Below, piece by piece: positions 1 to 16,040 of a DNA stretch of 53,500 nucleotides. The stretch is taken from NCBI RefSeq assembly GCF_037975245.1, contig NC_092576.1:44678611-44732110 (forward strand). Direction: 5' to 3'. Under the pieces are notes generated by a model. The model had not been told where the DNA came from and made no database searches. It was given only the letters and a program-made list of their open reading frames with translations. A program made the position numbers and the translations under genes. This DNA comes from Apostichopus japonicus (lineage: Eukaryota > Echinodermata > Holothuroidea > Aspidochirotida > Stichopodidae). Each line of letters opens with the position of its first letter. The first letter of the stretch is position 1.

Positions 1-3000
1 ATGGCGTCAACCTATATACGTTGGTGTACAACCAAACCGTAGTTCGAATGGCGTTTAACAATATTAAACTTATACATTGTGTAACGAGTTATTTTTGTGT
101 TAATATCTTGTGTCTTGTTTATCTTGTTCGTTCAGCCGTTGAACGTTTGTAACCTTTGCCTTTGTATATACGTTACCAACATAAAAGGCATTGAACTAGT
201 TTCTAGTACTTTAGCATTCCAAACCATTTCCTGCAGTTGCATAGCTGCGACTTGAAATAAAACGCACGTACACGCTGTTACAACGACTTCCCGGATATAA
301 CCATTGAAGATCGAGTCGATCGGAAAATAGAGTGACAAATATACGATATGAATTCATAAAGTGTGTGTGTGATGAGAATTTGATAACAAGATTAATGTCT
401 TGCTTCTTAATTAATATAATAAATTAAATGGTAGCAAAATGATTTTTATTTGTGAACATGTATTTTGGTGCCAATAAATGTATTTTGGTGTGAAAATGTG
501 ATTAGGGTGTACCGATGTCACTGGGTGGGTGAGGGAGAGGAGGGGGGGTGTAAACATGGTCAAATGTGCCTCAGGGGTTCCATCAACTGAAGTACAATCA
601 GTTTGGTTAGTTGTTGCACTGGAGACTCGTGGAAGGCGATAATTGGATCTAAAGGTGGAATGGAATGGGAGAGTGGTTGAATTTGACTTAATGTTTTACA
701 CACTTTGTGTTATAACATCCATGTTATTTCATTTCAAGTTTTAAAATAACAGTTACTGTGGATTATTCATTATGAAGATCCAAGAAGGAAAGGAGGCAAG
801 GAACAGGAGGGTTTGGAAATTTTATAAATATGTACCACGTGAATAAGGTATGGTAGCATCAATTTTGGTATTTACTTTCCTCAGGAAGAGAGTATTTTGC
901 TGGGGCTAAGTATGTATCAGTATATATATATTTTTTTCTACAGGAAATGGAGGTTTGTGATTCGAATGTGTATAGCATAAAGCGTCATATGTAGAGTAGC
1001 CGAGATAGCGAATAACACACCACTGTAAAGATTAATGTACCAGACATTGGTTGTAAACATGATTAAACAGATAGGTTTGTGTACGGATGTTGTATTGTTA
1101 ATACAAGATCACCAACGCTGCAGAAGCTCATGTAACCTTCTTTTACCCTTGCATTATGACCCTTCTTAGCAGCCATAATTTGAATATGAATATGATTAAA
1201 AAATCGGCAGATCTGACATCTTTTAGGGTCGGCGAGAGCGGTGAGTGGCAAAGGCTATATCCCCGGGTTAAATTAGAAAGACCATGGAAAAATTAAACAA
1301 AGATAACCTGGTGAGAGACATTCCATAAAGTCTTTTTCACAATATCGTTAAATATGTATCATACCGTGGTGTCTTTGACAAATGAAGGAGATAATAATTG
1401 AAAAGGTCATATTATCAGGAAAATGTTGATGTAATTATATGCATTATATATGTGCACGTCATCAATACACATGTCTTCGGTCGTGATTTACAACATGTTA
1501 CCCCCGTCAACTGGTGGCTTGTCACAAACGCACACCCCCGGCAACTGGTAGGTGGTCACAAACGCACACACACACAAATATGAGTACAGCACCATGTAAG
1601 AGTGAGTTCGTTCGTGAACGGCGCCTATCGGGGATAATCGTTAGGATACATATCCGTCAACTGGGGATACTCCGCAATACAGGGATATCCCCGATTTTAG
1701 TTTCATCAAAATACAGTCAAATGGGGTGTCAATTACATTCTCAGCGGTTGATAGTGAGTTCTGAGCTTGTTCACCACTATCCAGGTTTTAAAAGCAAATA
1801 AGTGTAAACAGTGTGTAAGTCTCGCATGGATTTTTTTCCATACACCGGTGTAAGCCTGTTTTACAACATCTGAATGGAGCGCCCCATTTCCCTCGCTCTC
1901 GGCAGACCGTGTGTATACCAAGAACGACGGAACACAACGATATTGATCAACCAAATGCAAGTGAGTTTTCGTTCAAATTTAAAAGAATGAGGCGACTTTA
2001 TTGTTAGAAATCAGCCGACTGGCATATCAATACTAAACCAGTAGACACAATTGCAAATTAACAACTTATATAAAGGTAGAGTCGTTGCAGCAATTTAGCA
2101 TGGACGATAACGTTAAGCTATAGTACGGGCCTAGGCCTAGCTTTAATTTTAAAGATGCGGTACATCATAGAACGCCTTTTTAAGTAAGTCTACACAATCA
2201 GACCTAGAAGGGATTTCAGTTAGAATTTAATAACTTTATTAACACAAGTCATAGTTATTGTTAGGTGTAGAAATTGTTCAGTGTGTCATTTTACATGTAT
2301 CATTGGCGTATCAACGGGTTGTTTAATTTACTGCCAGACTGCCAGTGCTATGGAATTGTGGACGACCAACGTAACCATCACCTCCACACATTGACGATTG
2401 TGTTACTAGGTCTACTACTTGTACTAGTACTACGTGGCTTATGATAACCTATACACTAACTAGTATATTTTATGTAACGCATTGCGTTTGTGTAAGTGTA
2501 TATGTAGCCCAACGTTTGGGTGCAATCCTCAGCCTATGCTTAATTACACTTAATATTTGTGTAGGACAATTAATTGAAATTATGTAGCATTTATTAGTCA
2601 TTTAATAGCCTTACTCCATCTCTAGTCATTGCTCTTGTCCTGCTAATCCTTATTTTCCAAGAACACATTCAAAATAGCCTATGCTGTAAATGTGCAAATA
2701 CACGGAATACAGCAGTTTTCGTATGATGCCTTATGCTTCTTTTCAGCAGCCATAATTTGTTACGATGATAGAAGGTTGTAACTATTTGTTTTTTATAAAA
2801 AATCATAATATATTTTTTTTCCTCTCAATTAGTACCTAACATACGTATGTAAGGTATAACTATAAAAGACCGTTTGAATCTTCCATTAAACTAGTATCGT
2901 CCCCTTAATACAATATAATCGTGGCCAGGACCACATTTAATGTTCCAAGCTATATCAATAAAGTTAACAGCCTTAATGGCTATTCAACGTATATTTGTCG

Positions 3001-3360
3001 CAGGTACTTAGGTATAACATGCATAATGAGTGAGGTAATGAATTTCTACTCGTGCGAATCAATCCTCGACTCTAAACATTAATTTAAAGTGCAGTTTTTC
3101 AGAGGTCGCCTTCATCGAAATTGAACTAAAAGACGTGCAGTTAGGTATAGGTTCCCATAGAAGCTTTAGACTAAACATGCAGTAAATTTGTGTAGTTTTT
3201 CATATCTTATTCTTTAATTTTTCCAGGCATTTCTAATAATTATCTCAATCTCAATAAAAAAATGCATTTAAGAAAACTCGAGCAGCATCTAACAATCGTT
3301 TTATTACAAGAACATGCTACACCAAGAAAGATTTCGAGAACGAAACATGTGTAAACGTTA
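1..3360. other. non-coding stretch, no gene seen
   Basis: All reading frames are short and of low-complexity composition, and none resembles a known protein. The only local structure I can support is a two-copy imperfect tandem at 1501-1574, with a unit of about 37 bp containing CACAAACGCACAC. The rest is AT-rich sequence typical of introns or intergenic DNA. Confidence 0.6.
1501..1574. repeat. two-copy imperfect tandem repeat, unit about 37 bp
   Basis: The unit contains CAACTGGT followed by GTCACAAACGCACAC and appears twice in a row. The second copy runs into a short (CA)n stretch. Confidence 0.6.
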
Positions 3361-3399
3361 GTGGGCCTGACGTTTTGATCCTATAATGATCTTCTTCAC

Positions 3400-4660
3400 A
3401 TTTTGAATGGCAATAACAGTAACATAAGGGACAAATGCACGCACAGAAAACAGACAGGTTAATCAGCAGGGCGAACACAACAGAGAGACTTTACCACCAA
3501 AAGTCTTGTCAGGGGATATTATGACCAATAATACGTTACTCAACAATATCATCAGGGAAGTGGGAAGGAACAAACAAGAAAGCAAGCACATAGGTAAGTT
3601 CAAACTATCCCCCATCTTTCTTTATGCCTTAATTATTTAAACAATGTATTACGGTAATACACTTAAGGTACATGTGCAAGTATAGGCTTTCAAGTTGTAG
3701 ATAGCTGTCTCGACGTGTGACAGGTGACCCATTTACTGTACGGGTACGTTAACTAACCTCTCTCCGTTGATTAATAAACTATATTAACTATTAAACAGAT
3801 AACTAAACACACCACATATGAGAGTTCAAAATCAACGGGAGTAGGAAGTCACGCACAAACACACGTATGTACTATGGAACAACTTAGATACAAATTCACA
3901 CTAAACGAGGTCTAGCGTATGAGTGTGTGTGTGCGTGTGTAGTGGGAGTGTTTCCCTCTGTGTCACCAGGTCCTGCACTATACCCACCTACCTTTTTACC
4001 TTAATTTACTAGTACAATCTATTAACCTTTTTAACTTACCTAATGCTGGTTTAATTGGAATTCCTTTGTTTTGGTGTAAACGCTATTGATACAATGGCCT
4101 TTAGTTTCAATAATATGGAAAACCTTTATTGTTATAGACCTATCCAATCCTTGATTATTGGTTCAGGTATCGAATCGTCCTGGAAGTGAGAGGTGGTGTC
4201 CAATTGTTTATTTCAGGAAGTGGTGATGAACAAACTATGTCATAGCGATAGATCTACAATTTATAAATCGAAGGTAACTATGACAGTATCGAAATTATAT
4301 TTCAAAGTCAGTAAATATATCCAAATAAACAAATATATTTCGAAGAACAAATCCACTACTTCATGCTTTACGTGGAAGCCGTGTTAAAACATCTCGTACA
4401 ACCGATTTGCCATACTTTCTGATTTGAGTATTTGGTTCACGCGTATATACAGTTAACTTGTATTTGTAACCGTATTTCCAAACATGAGTCATATCTTTAG
4501 TAACCGTAGTAACATAACAAATCTATTTATAATTATTCAACCGAAGCAGCGGTCATACTAAATATGCAATAGCATGGATACGTCAGTAACTAAATGTTTA
4601 CACTGGTGACGTAAAGCCTTTGTAACGCCTTTTTGAATTGACTTGTTCTAAGGAACGCTT
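3400..4660 (+). repeat. degenerate interspersed repeat, copy A
   Basis: This stretch aligns by eye with 19240-20520 in the same orientation (shared pieces include GGTAAGTTCAAAC, GTGTCACC-GGTCCTGCACT, CCTTTATTG and AGGAAGTGGTGATG). Its 3' part (4260-4660) aligns with 22615-23020. The last part also aligns in inverted orientation with 20635-20835. No protein-coding capacity was recognised, so it is a non-autonomous repeat or an old segmental duplication. Confidence 0.7.
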
Positions 4661-5869
4661 GTTGGTTATGACACGAAGTTTGACTATGGGAACTGTTCAA
4701 ATGAATTTTTTTTCTAAATCGAACCTACTATAACGGTTGTATTTAGAAGAAAGTCTCATAATGTCATAATTATAATGATTATTATTGCTAACCAGAACAT
4801 CTGAAATATATATGGGCCTATTTGCATTTCATAGAAACAACGATAACAAGGAGTTAGCTTTGCCATTATTTTCATAGTCAATTAATCGTTTGAAGCCTAC
4901 ATACTGAGATATTAAGATTAACATACATTGGCTAATGATACTTTTACAAGTTGTTACATTTTGTTAATGATGACAATTTGTAATGTTTTTCGGAAAACTA
5001 ATGTCAGTCTGCTCCACGATCACATAAAAAAGACAAATATTACTCACAATACAATTATAGTTTGGTAAGACTTACACAGTCTTTTAGATTTTTCACAAAT
5101 TAACGGTCAATTTGCTATCACTTGATATGATACTATTCAATTTGAAAAAAAAGTTCTAAAATATATAAACACAGAGGAGCGTGAATAACATACGGTTTAA
5201 ACTGCAAACAGGAATATAACTACGAAATATAGAAATGTTTTTCTTTCCTTCCTTGTTTCGCTATAACTATTTTATTTTCTAAGTATCTTACCTGTTTTCA
5301 ATCGTTCCTACGTATGCAACCACGAGGTACAATAAAATCAATCCGGTTCCATTTTAACTGTCAACCGGTTAATTATTGTAAACCGGTTAATTATTGGTTA
5401 CTTATATGTCGTTAATGTGATCAATAATCGCCTTTCAAACGTTTTTGTTTTAGTTTTTGTAAAATATACGACTGCGTGACATGTTGGAGATATATTTGGA
5501 TAATTTGTTATTCAATGTACAAAGGATATGTCAAGTGACCGAGGTACAATTATAACTTAAAATACAGGTTATAATCTCAAACGCCTCAGATTGACCTGTA
5601 GCGAAATCTAATCATCAATTTTAGAAACATTTGCACTTCACCACAGTTTGTTTACAATTGTCAGCTGATTTTATTACATCACCATCAGTTGCCTTTCAAC
5701 ACCAACAGACCAGCATTCCTTTTGAAACTATCTCTTTTGTTCACCACTGGTCAGCCTTTTCAGCATTGTCACTGTATAGAATTTAGACCAGCTAAGCTCA
5801 CTCTTGTTGAAATACCATAACTACTGTACCCTAGTACAGTAGTTGTTTTTGTACCATGGCAACAACTGG
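4661..5869. other. non-coding stretch with one short hairpin
   Basis: No credible reading frame. A perfect 11-bp inverted repeat (arms 5819-5829 and 5834-5844, AACTACTGTAC / GTACAGTAGTT, 4-base loop) lies just upstream of the possible first exon at 6186. Its function is unknown and it may be chance or a remnant of a small element. Confidence 0.5.
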
Positions 5870-6185
5870 CCAATCAAGAGTCTAAATTCTAGCACATTGC
5901 ATAATCCGGTAGATCTATACCATGTGCAGTTCTTAGTAGAAGGCTTCCACCAAGGAACAAGCATCTTCTGCTAAGACTCTAGGAACTATACTACTACTCA
6001 TCTACACTACATCAACTACAACAACCACTATTAGGTTTTCTCACATATTTAATTTTGGATATTATTTCCCACCTGTAAAAACTTTCATCGCTTGTGTTAT
6101 CCAAGGAGGAGTAAATTTAAAGTGTATTTTTGTTTGGACGCGTTTCTTCGGACAATTATATGGACATCATGCCTCCGGGCCCCAG

Positions 6186-6241
6186 ATGATTTATTTTTCT
6201 TGGATTGCCACATTTCTAACAGGAGTTATTCATTTTCACTG
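6186..6241 (+). CDS. possible first coding exon encoding a signal peptide (partial)
   Basis: An ATG at 6186 opens an 18-codon frame (MIYFSWIATFLTGVIHFH plus two bases of the next codon) that stops exactly at a strong 5' splice site, GTGAGC at 6242. The peptide is hydrophobic in its middle and looks like a secretory signal or a signal anchor. A nine-codon upstream frame beginning ATGGACATC at 6159 ends in TGA overlapping this ATG (ATGA), an arrangement sometimes seen in 5' leaders. The preceding 300 bases lack long frames, consistent with a leader. The exon would end after the second base of a codon. I could not find a matching second exon. The assignment rests only on the signal-peptide look plus donor, and may be coincidence. 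Confidence 0.25.
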
Positions 6242-9200
6242 GTGAGCTTATGCACTTTTATTTTATGTTAGGCATTCATATTTCGAATACCAACAGACCA
6301 ATGCCTGTCTCTTTTAATGTAAATTTCTTTTCTAAGTATTCACAACTAACTACAATTTATGGTGAGATATATTATTTGAGGCAGTTTATAGTACAGAACT
6401 ATAGAATGTGAGGCAGAAACTTTAACTGATTTATGTTTTTAATTTGTAACTCTTTAATGTTCTTGCATATTTAACTGATTACTCTTTGATCTAATTACTG
6501 TATACGATTGGATAGATTATATTAACCTAAACGGTTAGAAAGACATGTAGTAATAAAGTTGGTACTATATATTCTGGCGATGTTTCAAAAATTCTTGCAT
6601 ATCAGATATAGCTAACAGTTTGGTAATATTCAGTGAGGAATGTTTATGATATGATTGAATATCGAATATGAAATTCATGAATTTAATGTTGAGCTATGCC
6701 TAATTCTTTACAAGGTATAACATGTGGTATTTTTGTTATAACCTGTAAGCAGGTGTCATATATTTTTACATATGCCAACATAAATGTGAAAGTTCTTACG
6801 CCTCACATATGATAGCAACGCCAGAATGAAAACATGTCGAAGGTGCATGGTTACGATGAGTTAATTTAATTTCTGGATGCGGCACTCAGCATACCATATT
6901 CTGATAATCAAACAAGAATTTATGTTATACCATACTCAGTCTCAGTCATAAGTATTCATGATCCAAGCACACGACATACTATGCTTCTTCTCCTGGACAT
7001 GGTCAACTTAAATAATAATAATGATACCAATGCAACATATTCTTATTAAAATAACATATTTAAATATGATATCTAGCTGATATTTATCTGCCAACACCAC
7101 ACATGCATAACTAATGAGATGGTGTGCCTATATAAACACCAGCATGCCATAATACACTTTCATACAAGTCATGCTTAGCTACTAAGATGGCCAACATATA
7201 AACCAAGTATGATAATAATTAAACCCGGTTCCTGAGATTTTTGCGTTGTCTTTGTCGCCGTTTTCCCACCCTTTTGACATGTCCATCAAGCTGTTTACAT
7301 TGTATTTATCACAGCAAACGAAAATATTAGACAAGTTTATTTTTTTACCCAACGAAGAGCATTTGTCTGTGAGTACTTAAGTACTTATGCAGATAATGAG
7401 TAGAGTGTCTTTCGACAAAATCCTCATATAAACGTAATCGCATACAGTTCGCCGAATCCAATAGTTTGAATTCAACCAATCAGTGAATAGTTAACAAGCT
7501 TTTTATATGAGCCGTTGCATTAAAATAGATTCATTCACAGCAATTGGAAAAAATGCGTTGTTATCACAGCCGTACACAATATACACAAATAAAGCATAGT
7601 GTTGGAGTACATACTGGTGTACTGGGTTGCTTACGTTGCCTGCAAAGTGAACATTATTTACCTCATTATTCAATGACGTTCGTAGAATTCAAATATTCAT
7701 GTTATAGGCGGGGATTGTTGTGATCCTAACGGAAAAATATCTTCGAAAGAACAACGTTCAAATTTGTAAACTATTTGACTTCTACACCACCATTTGAAGT
7801 TACAAATAAGCTATTTGTATATGTCGTTATAGCATCGTGGGGTCAATGAGGTTGAGAAATTCATAGGAAAGGAGGCACAAAGCTGCTTTCAGATTTATTA
7901 AAGTAGACCTCAATAACTCTCCTGATACCAAACCCAAGATGATCAGTTTAGTAGCGTTTAGTTCGACTGTGTAACGAATCTATAAGTAAATATAATTAGC
8001 ATGACAGTCATTTATGTTTCTTATACAAGATGACAATCAAGGCATTTCCACACAAATACCTTCACTTAACCGTTTACTGGCCATTGTGTAAAAATCAAAA
8101 GCCTTCACCCTGTTAACGTCTCCTTAGTCCAGTCAATCTATGATTTAACCTTAAACAAATTACAACAGAAGTTATTTCAACGCAAATTGATAGAATAAAT
8201 TCGTCTTAGTAACATACTAAAAATCGACATAAATCGACATTTGCCAAATTCCGAAATTTTGGCTAGAAAAAGAGACGGTTGTGTCGATTTTACTAATGCT
8301 TCTTATCAGCTACGGTAAACAATTATCTAGCCGTTGCCGTGGCTACAGCCTACTGCTTACACTCGAGCACGCTCGGTCACGAAAACCTTTGACTTAAGCG
8401 TTTTTGAGACTTCGTTATCTGTGTGGAATGTTCAGATAAGGAACAGATGTACATTTTTGTTATACGTAATAGCCATTGCGTTTTTGTAGTTTAAAATCAA
8501 TTGAATATAGCAAAAAATGAAAGAAAATAATCGAAAGAATAGCTTCGCTAAACTGGTGTTAGGCTGGTATTACACACAAAATACATGTACTGATGTAGCC
8601 TATATCGCTGACATTGGAGGCCTAGTTACATTTAGACTTGGACCTTATTTAAATTCGAACTCTACGCAAATAGAACATTTGCTGGTGTATATTTTTTATT
8701 TACCACAAGGTTACAAAGGAAACTAACCCCCAACTACCATTTACAAATGCAGTCTGGCTAGTTTTGCACGAAATACGAACATATAGGCTAGCATAACGTT
8801 AGGCCTAATGTTATTTTAAGCGAATGAACGGTCGATAAAGGACGTAATATATTCCAATAAGTCTAACTGCATTCGTTAAAACAGCTGTAAAACCATAAGG
8901 TATATAAAACTTGCAAATGAAAAAAGAGCGACTAAAATAGGCTTAATCAGGGTTGCACTCAAAAGCAAGCCGAGATTTCGAAAATTTTGCTCTTACGTAC
9001 CATTAGTAATTACGTACAAATTGCTGGAAAAATGAAGAAAACATGGATTTTCTTTATTGATCCACATTAAGTTTCATGTGTTCATACATTACTATTAACC
9101 AAACCATTATTCATTCGGATTCTTTAGATAACAACCGCATTTTCATCGATGATTAAGATACAATCTTTTTAAACTTTGCAACAAAATTGCATACTTTTGA

Positions 9201-9385
9201 AAATGTCACTTAAGATAAACAAACGTGACTGTGTCGTCGTATGCTTTTCACTATTTACTCTTTACGGGGTGTGGGGTGTCATTAGGTTGTATCCCTACCT
9301 TCATGCTCTATCAGTAACCTAGTGAACTAAGTAAAGTAAACCTGCACGTATATCTTCATTGTACATTTATTATTTTCTTTATTAG
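6242..9385. other. non-coding stretch, no gene seen
   Basis: Only short frames with no recognisable protein character. It is AT-rich throughout and would be intron if the exon candidate at 6186 is real. Confidence 0.55.
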
Positions 9386-12300
9386 ATGGACGTGTGCATT
9401 ATCTGTCAGATTTCTTTTGAAACTGACTGCGACCCTGACTTGACATTGCAAGATAAGGGTGTTCAAGGTATTATTGAGGCAAGCCAAGAACGTGGTGAGG
9501 AACTTACCATATCTGTTGGACAGAGGGTTCACCAAAAATGTCGTAAACGATATTGCAATAAACGATCCATTGCTAGCGATTTGAAACCAAATGTAGAATG
9601 CGGTTTAAAGCGTAAATTACGTTCACAAACTGAACAGTTTTTGTTTCGTGAACACTGCTTTTTTTTTGTAGACGAAATGCTGAAGTGAACGGTAAAAAAG
9701 GTCATCAGGCCTACCCCGTCAAAACCTTTGAATTTCAAAGGAAAAGTGAGTCGGCATGTGACGACCGCGGCCAAGATGACGAATAGGCTAAACAGGTGAA
9801 AGCCAGATTTTCACTTGTGAGCGATTTACATAATGCAGATGCAATCGAACACCAGGCATGCAGCGTTAATTTCAGAACACACAAGCAGCTTCAAAAGTGT
9901 TTTCAAGGTAATTCTAAGAGTAAACGAACCCCTGGACGTCCCGAAGATGAACATCAAGCAGCCGCATTTATCAGAGTTGCGGAATATTTGAAAGAAAATG
10001 ACGAAGTACAGGCTACTCTAACCGATCTAGTCGAAAAAATGAGAGAATTTTGTCCGAACCCTTATAGCAGTGTATACATAAGGAAAAGGCTACAAGATCA
10101 CTTTGGCGATACAATTTTGATAACTTAGGTTAACGGCAAACCAAACGTTGTAACATTCACAAACACAGTATGGTCAATTTTGCAAGAATTTTCAAAGAGA
10201 CCACGGCATCAAGACGCATTTTCCGAGAAGTTGTTTATAGTAGAGGCTGCTGCAAAACTTATCAAAAGTGATATAAAGCAAATGGAAGCATCGCATTTGA
10301 GATATCCATCCTCATCAAGTGTGTCGTCAACTGAGCAAAATCTTCAGTTTATTCCTGACAGTTTGAAACTATTCTTAAACACTATTATGGTTGGAAAAGA
10401 GAATGATGTGAAAGTATCTTCAATTGGACACGCCCTCATTCAAGCTGCACGACCCAGGGTTATGATGGCTCCTCTACAAATTGCATTAGGAATACAAATG
10501 CATCACCACTTTGGATCTCGGTTCCTAATATACACTTTGAATAAACTGGGATTTTGTTCTTCGTAATCTGAAGTTCAAAGGTATGAATCGAGCGCAGCGG
10601 CAAGCCAAGGAATCCATATGCCACCGATTGGTACAGACCATTTTGTGCAATACGTTGCGGACAATGTGGATCATAATGTTAGGACCCTTGATGGGCACGG
10701 TTCCTTTCATGGTATGGGTATCATTGCGGGAATCACTCCAGGCATCATAAACCAACGAGCTGTAGAAAGGTTATCGGTAACTACCAAAGAACTCACTACC
10801 ATGGGGACGATCAACATATCTTATTGTACGCGAAAACAAAGTACATTGCCGGAACTGAGTTTCAAAGAAATCAGAGATCTTCACTGCGATGATCTAACGT
10901 GGAAGCTGGATTTGTTATGGAAGATAATGCGAACCATCAAATCATCAGTTCCAGGATGGTCAGGCATGATGCAGATGATGCAACAGAGGGAACACCCAGG
11001 GGAATCGTCTGTCTTCTTTTTTCCAATGATAGACATGGATCCCAGTGATAACTCATGCATATATTCTACTTTGAAGTTTGTATGCAATGAAGGAAGACGA
11101 CACAACGCAAAGGCTATTCTTGCTTTCGACCAACCCCTGTACTGGAAAGCTTTAATGATTGTACTTAACGAACCTGAAGGTAGCGATCTCAAGTCCACAA
11201 TTTTGCGTCTTGGTGGGTTCCATCTCCAAATGAGTTTTCTTGGTTCTATTGGTCACTTGATGGCTGGCTCTGGTTTGCGTTAACTTTTAGAGACAACGTA
11301 TGAGTCAAACACTGTCAACCACATGCTGACCGGTAAATCTGTAGCAAGATCGTTGAGAGGGCACTGTTTGGTCGATATTGCACTAAACTATATGGTTATT
11401 TCAAAGGTCTTTACAACAAATATTGAGACGAAAGAAGTAAACATCCAGGTTTCAGAGGATAATACAGTATCAAATATGGTACAACAACAGGCCAATGACA
11501 ATGCGAGTACGTTAATGAATGATGAGCAAGAAACAAATCAAATGGATGAAGATCTAGTTCATGAATCACAAGAACCTTCTGTATGCAGGACCGATGAAGA
11601 ACTACTTTTAACGGCAAAGAACCTCCATGACAGACTGATGGACAAGGCAATCTCACCTCAAGAGGTCTGCGAAAGCGATGTGCTCGACAGTATAAATAAA
11701 GAGCTTGAAAGGAAGAAACTTTCTTTATCTAATCTTCGCACAGGATCACTTTGTTGATTTACTTCGCTTGTTTATTAAAGCTGAACGGACTGGGAACTGG
11801 AATCTTCATCTAAGTACAATAAAAGAAATGTTACCATTCTTTGCTGCTGCAGGACACAACTTGTACTTGAAATCAGCATACATATATCTGCAAATGATGA
11901 TACAATTAGAGGTTGATCATCCCGAAGTTCATGCCGCTTTTCAAAATGGTCATCATGTGATCCGTAGGAGTAATCGGTCTTGGCCTGGACTCTCATCCGA
12001 TCTTGTGATTGAGCAGGTACTGATGAGATCTCTCAAAACAACAGGTGGTTTGACAAGAGGACGTGGCATGACAGACGCCGAAAGAGCAAGATGGATATTT
12101 TCAATGCCAGCATGTGCAGGTATGAACAACGCTATGCAAGAGGTATGTGGAATTGACTACCACACAAGCAGTCAGCATAGAGAATCCTCCAAGGCACGAA
12201 AGGAAAGGGATCACAAGGATCTGTTCACTGTAATTTCGTTTCTGCAAAAAAAAAGGATCCGTTTGCAGAAGATCCATCTCTACGAAACATTGAAACAGCG

Positions 12301-13602
12301 GTAAAAGCTGACGGAAATGTAAACGTAGACAAGGCCAAAGATGTCGGGTCGACTATTGTGCAATAAATGGCTGGAAAAGGAGTGACAGGATTTTCTTTCA
12401 AGCGATCACAGCAGGCCACCACAATGAATGCCAAAACAGCTGTCAAAGTGGATAGAGATTCAACTGAAGTTGATCCACAACTCCTTTTGTAGCCATTATT
12501 ATTGGCGTCAAATGGTATGTACGATGACAAGGCAGAACTTTTCCGTTACGAAGTATGCAGTCACCCATCCTCACTGTTTGATACATCTGGTCTTATGAGA
12601 GCATCGAATAAGTCTTCCCTCGCTGATGCAATATGGGGGGTAGGTGAATGTAACGCACAAGAACTGCCATCAGTTGAACTGCAGTTTGTATTAGACGGTA
12701 GTTCCCTCCTACAGCGTCTGCCGTGGCGCCAAGGCGGAAAGCTTCAACACTATTTGTAAGATGTGCTTGGACTATGTCAACAAAAGCCGATTTACTGATT
12801 GTACAAAAAGCTGTCGAATGCTCTACAAATAAAGCAACAGTTGTTATTGGTGAAGACACAGACACAGTCGTGCTACTTTGTTTCCATGCCAACAGTAGCT
12901 CACACAATGTATACTTCATGAGTGAAAATTAAACATGCAAAAGATCTGGGACATACAGAAGACAAAGAAAGTATTGGGGGAAGACATGTGCAGTCATTTA
13001 CCATTTGTGCACGTTATAAGTGGCTGTGACACCACTTCTCATCCGTTCGGAATAGGAAAAGGTGCAGTTTTAAGGAAAATGGCAAATGACGATCATTTTA
13101 AGAATCATGGTGAAGTATTTGTTAGACAGGCCTCAAAAGAAGAAGCAATTAAAGCCGGAGAAGAAGCCTTAGTCTTTCTGTATGGAGGTAGTCGAGGAGA
13201 AAGACTTGATGATTTGAGAGCTCGAAAATTCTTTAACAAAGTAGCGTCGAGTAAAACATCTGTTAAAGTACAGACCCTGCCACCGACATCAGCAGCAGCA
13301 AGATGCCATAGCTTTAGAGTGTTTCTGCAAGTACAAGAGTGGATTGAACAGACAGTGATTTACTGCCCCACGAATGGGGATGGTATACGAGTAATAACAA
13401 TCTGATGCCCACCAAGTCACCCTTACCGCCAGCTCCTGAAATGCTACTGCAGGTCATCAGATGTAAATGCAGAACCAACTGTGATTCGAAACGATGCTCC
13501 TGTAGGAAGCATGGGTTGGAGTGTTCTGTAGGATATAGTGAATGTCGTGGAATCAGCTGCTCCAATGTTGCAGACTACGAAAAGGATAGTGAGGAAGACT
13601 GA
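9386..13602 (+). pseudogene. decayed CXC-domain protein with FEN/XPG-like nuclease signature
   Basis: This is a single intronless block whose conceptual protein matches, in order, an uncharacterised family I know from cnidarian, hemichordate, echinoderm and fish gene predictions. The N-terminal 9386-9688 carries a Cys/His cluster (C4, C7, H49, C52, C57). Next come the motifs DLHNADAIEHQACSVNFRT (about 9826), KPNVVTFTNTVWSILQEF (about 10138), RPRVMMAPLQIALGIQMHHH, TDHFVQYVADNVDHN (about 10627), GGFHLQMSFLGSIGHLMAG (about 11212) and KTTGGLTRGRGMTDAERARW (about 12037). A nuclease-like part follows: LDGSSLLQRLPW (about 12690), KADLLIV, GEDTDTVVLL (about 12850) and SGCDTTSHPFGIGKGAVL (about 13020), resembling the acidic and helix-hairpin-helix motifs of FEN/XPG enzymes. 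The C-terminus is a CXC (tesmin/TSO1-type) domain at 13462-13560 with eight cysteines. In-frame stops lie at 9784, 10126, 10564, 11281, 12364 and 12490. The frame shifts near 9668, 11735, 12250, 12750, 12930 and 13370. It cannot make the full protein. Family function is unknown; a mobile-element origin is possible but unproven. Confidence 0.85.
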
Positions 13603-15903
<2,301 letters not shown>

Positions 15904-15905
15904 TG

Positions 15906-16040
<135 letters not shown>

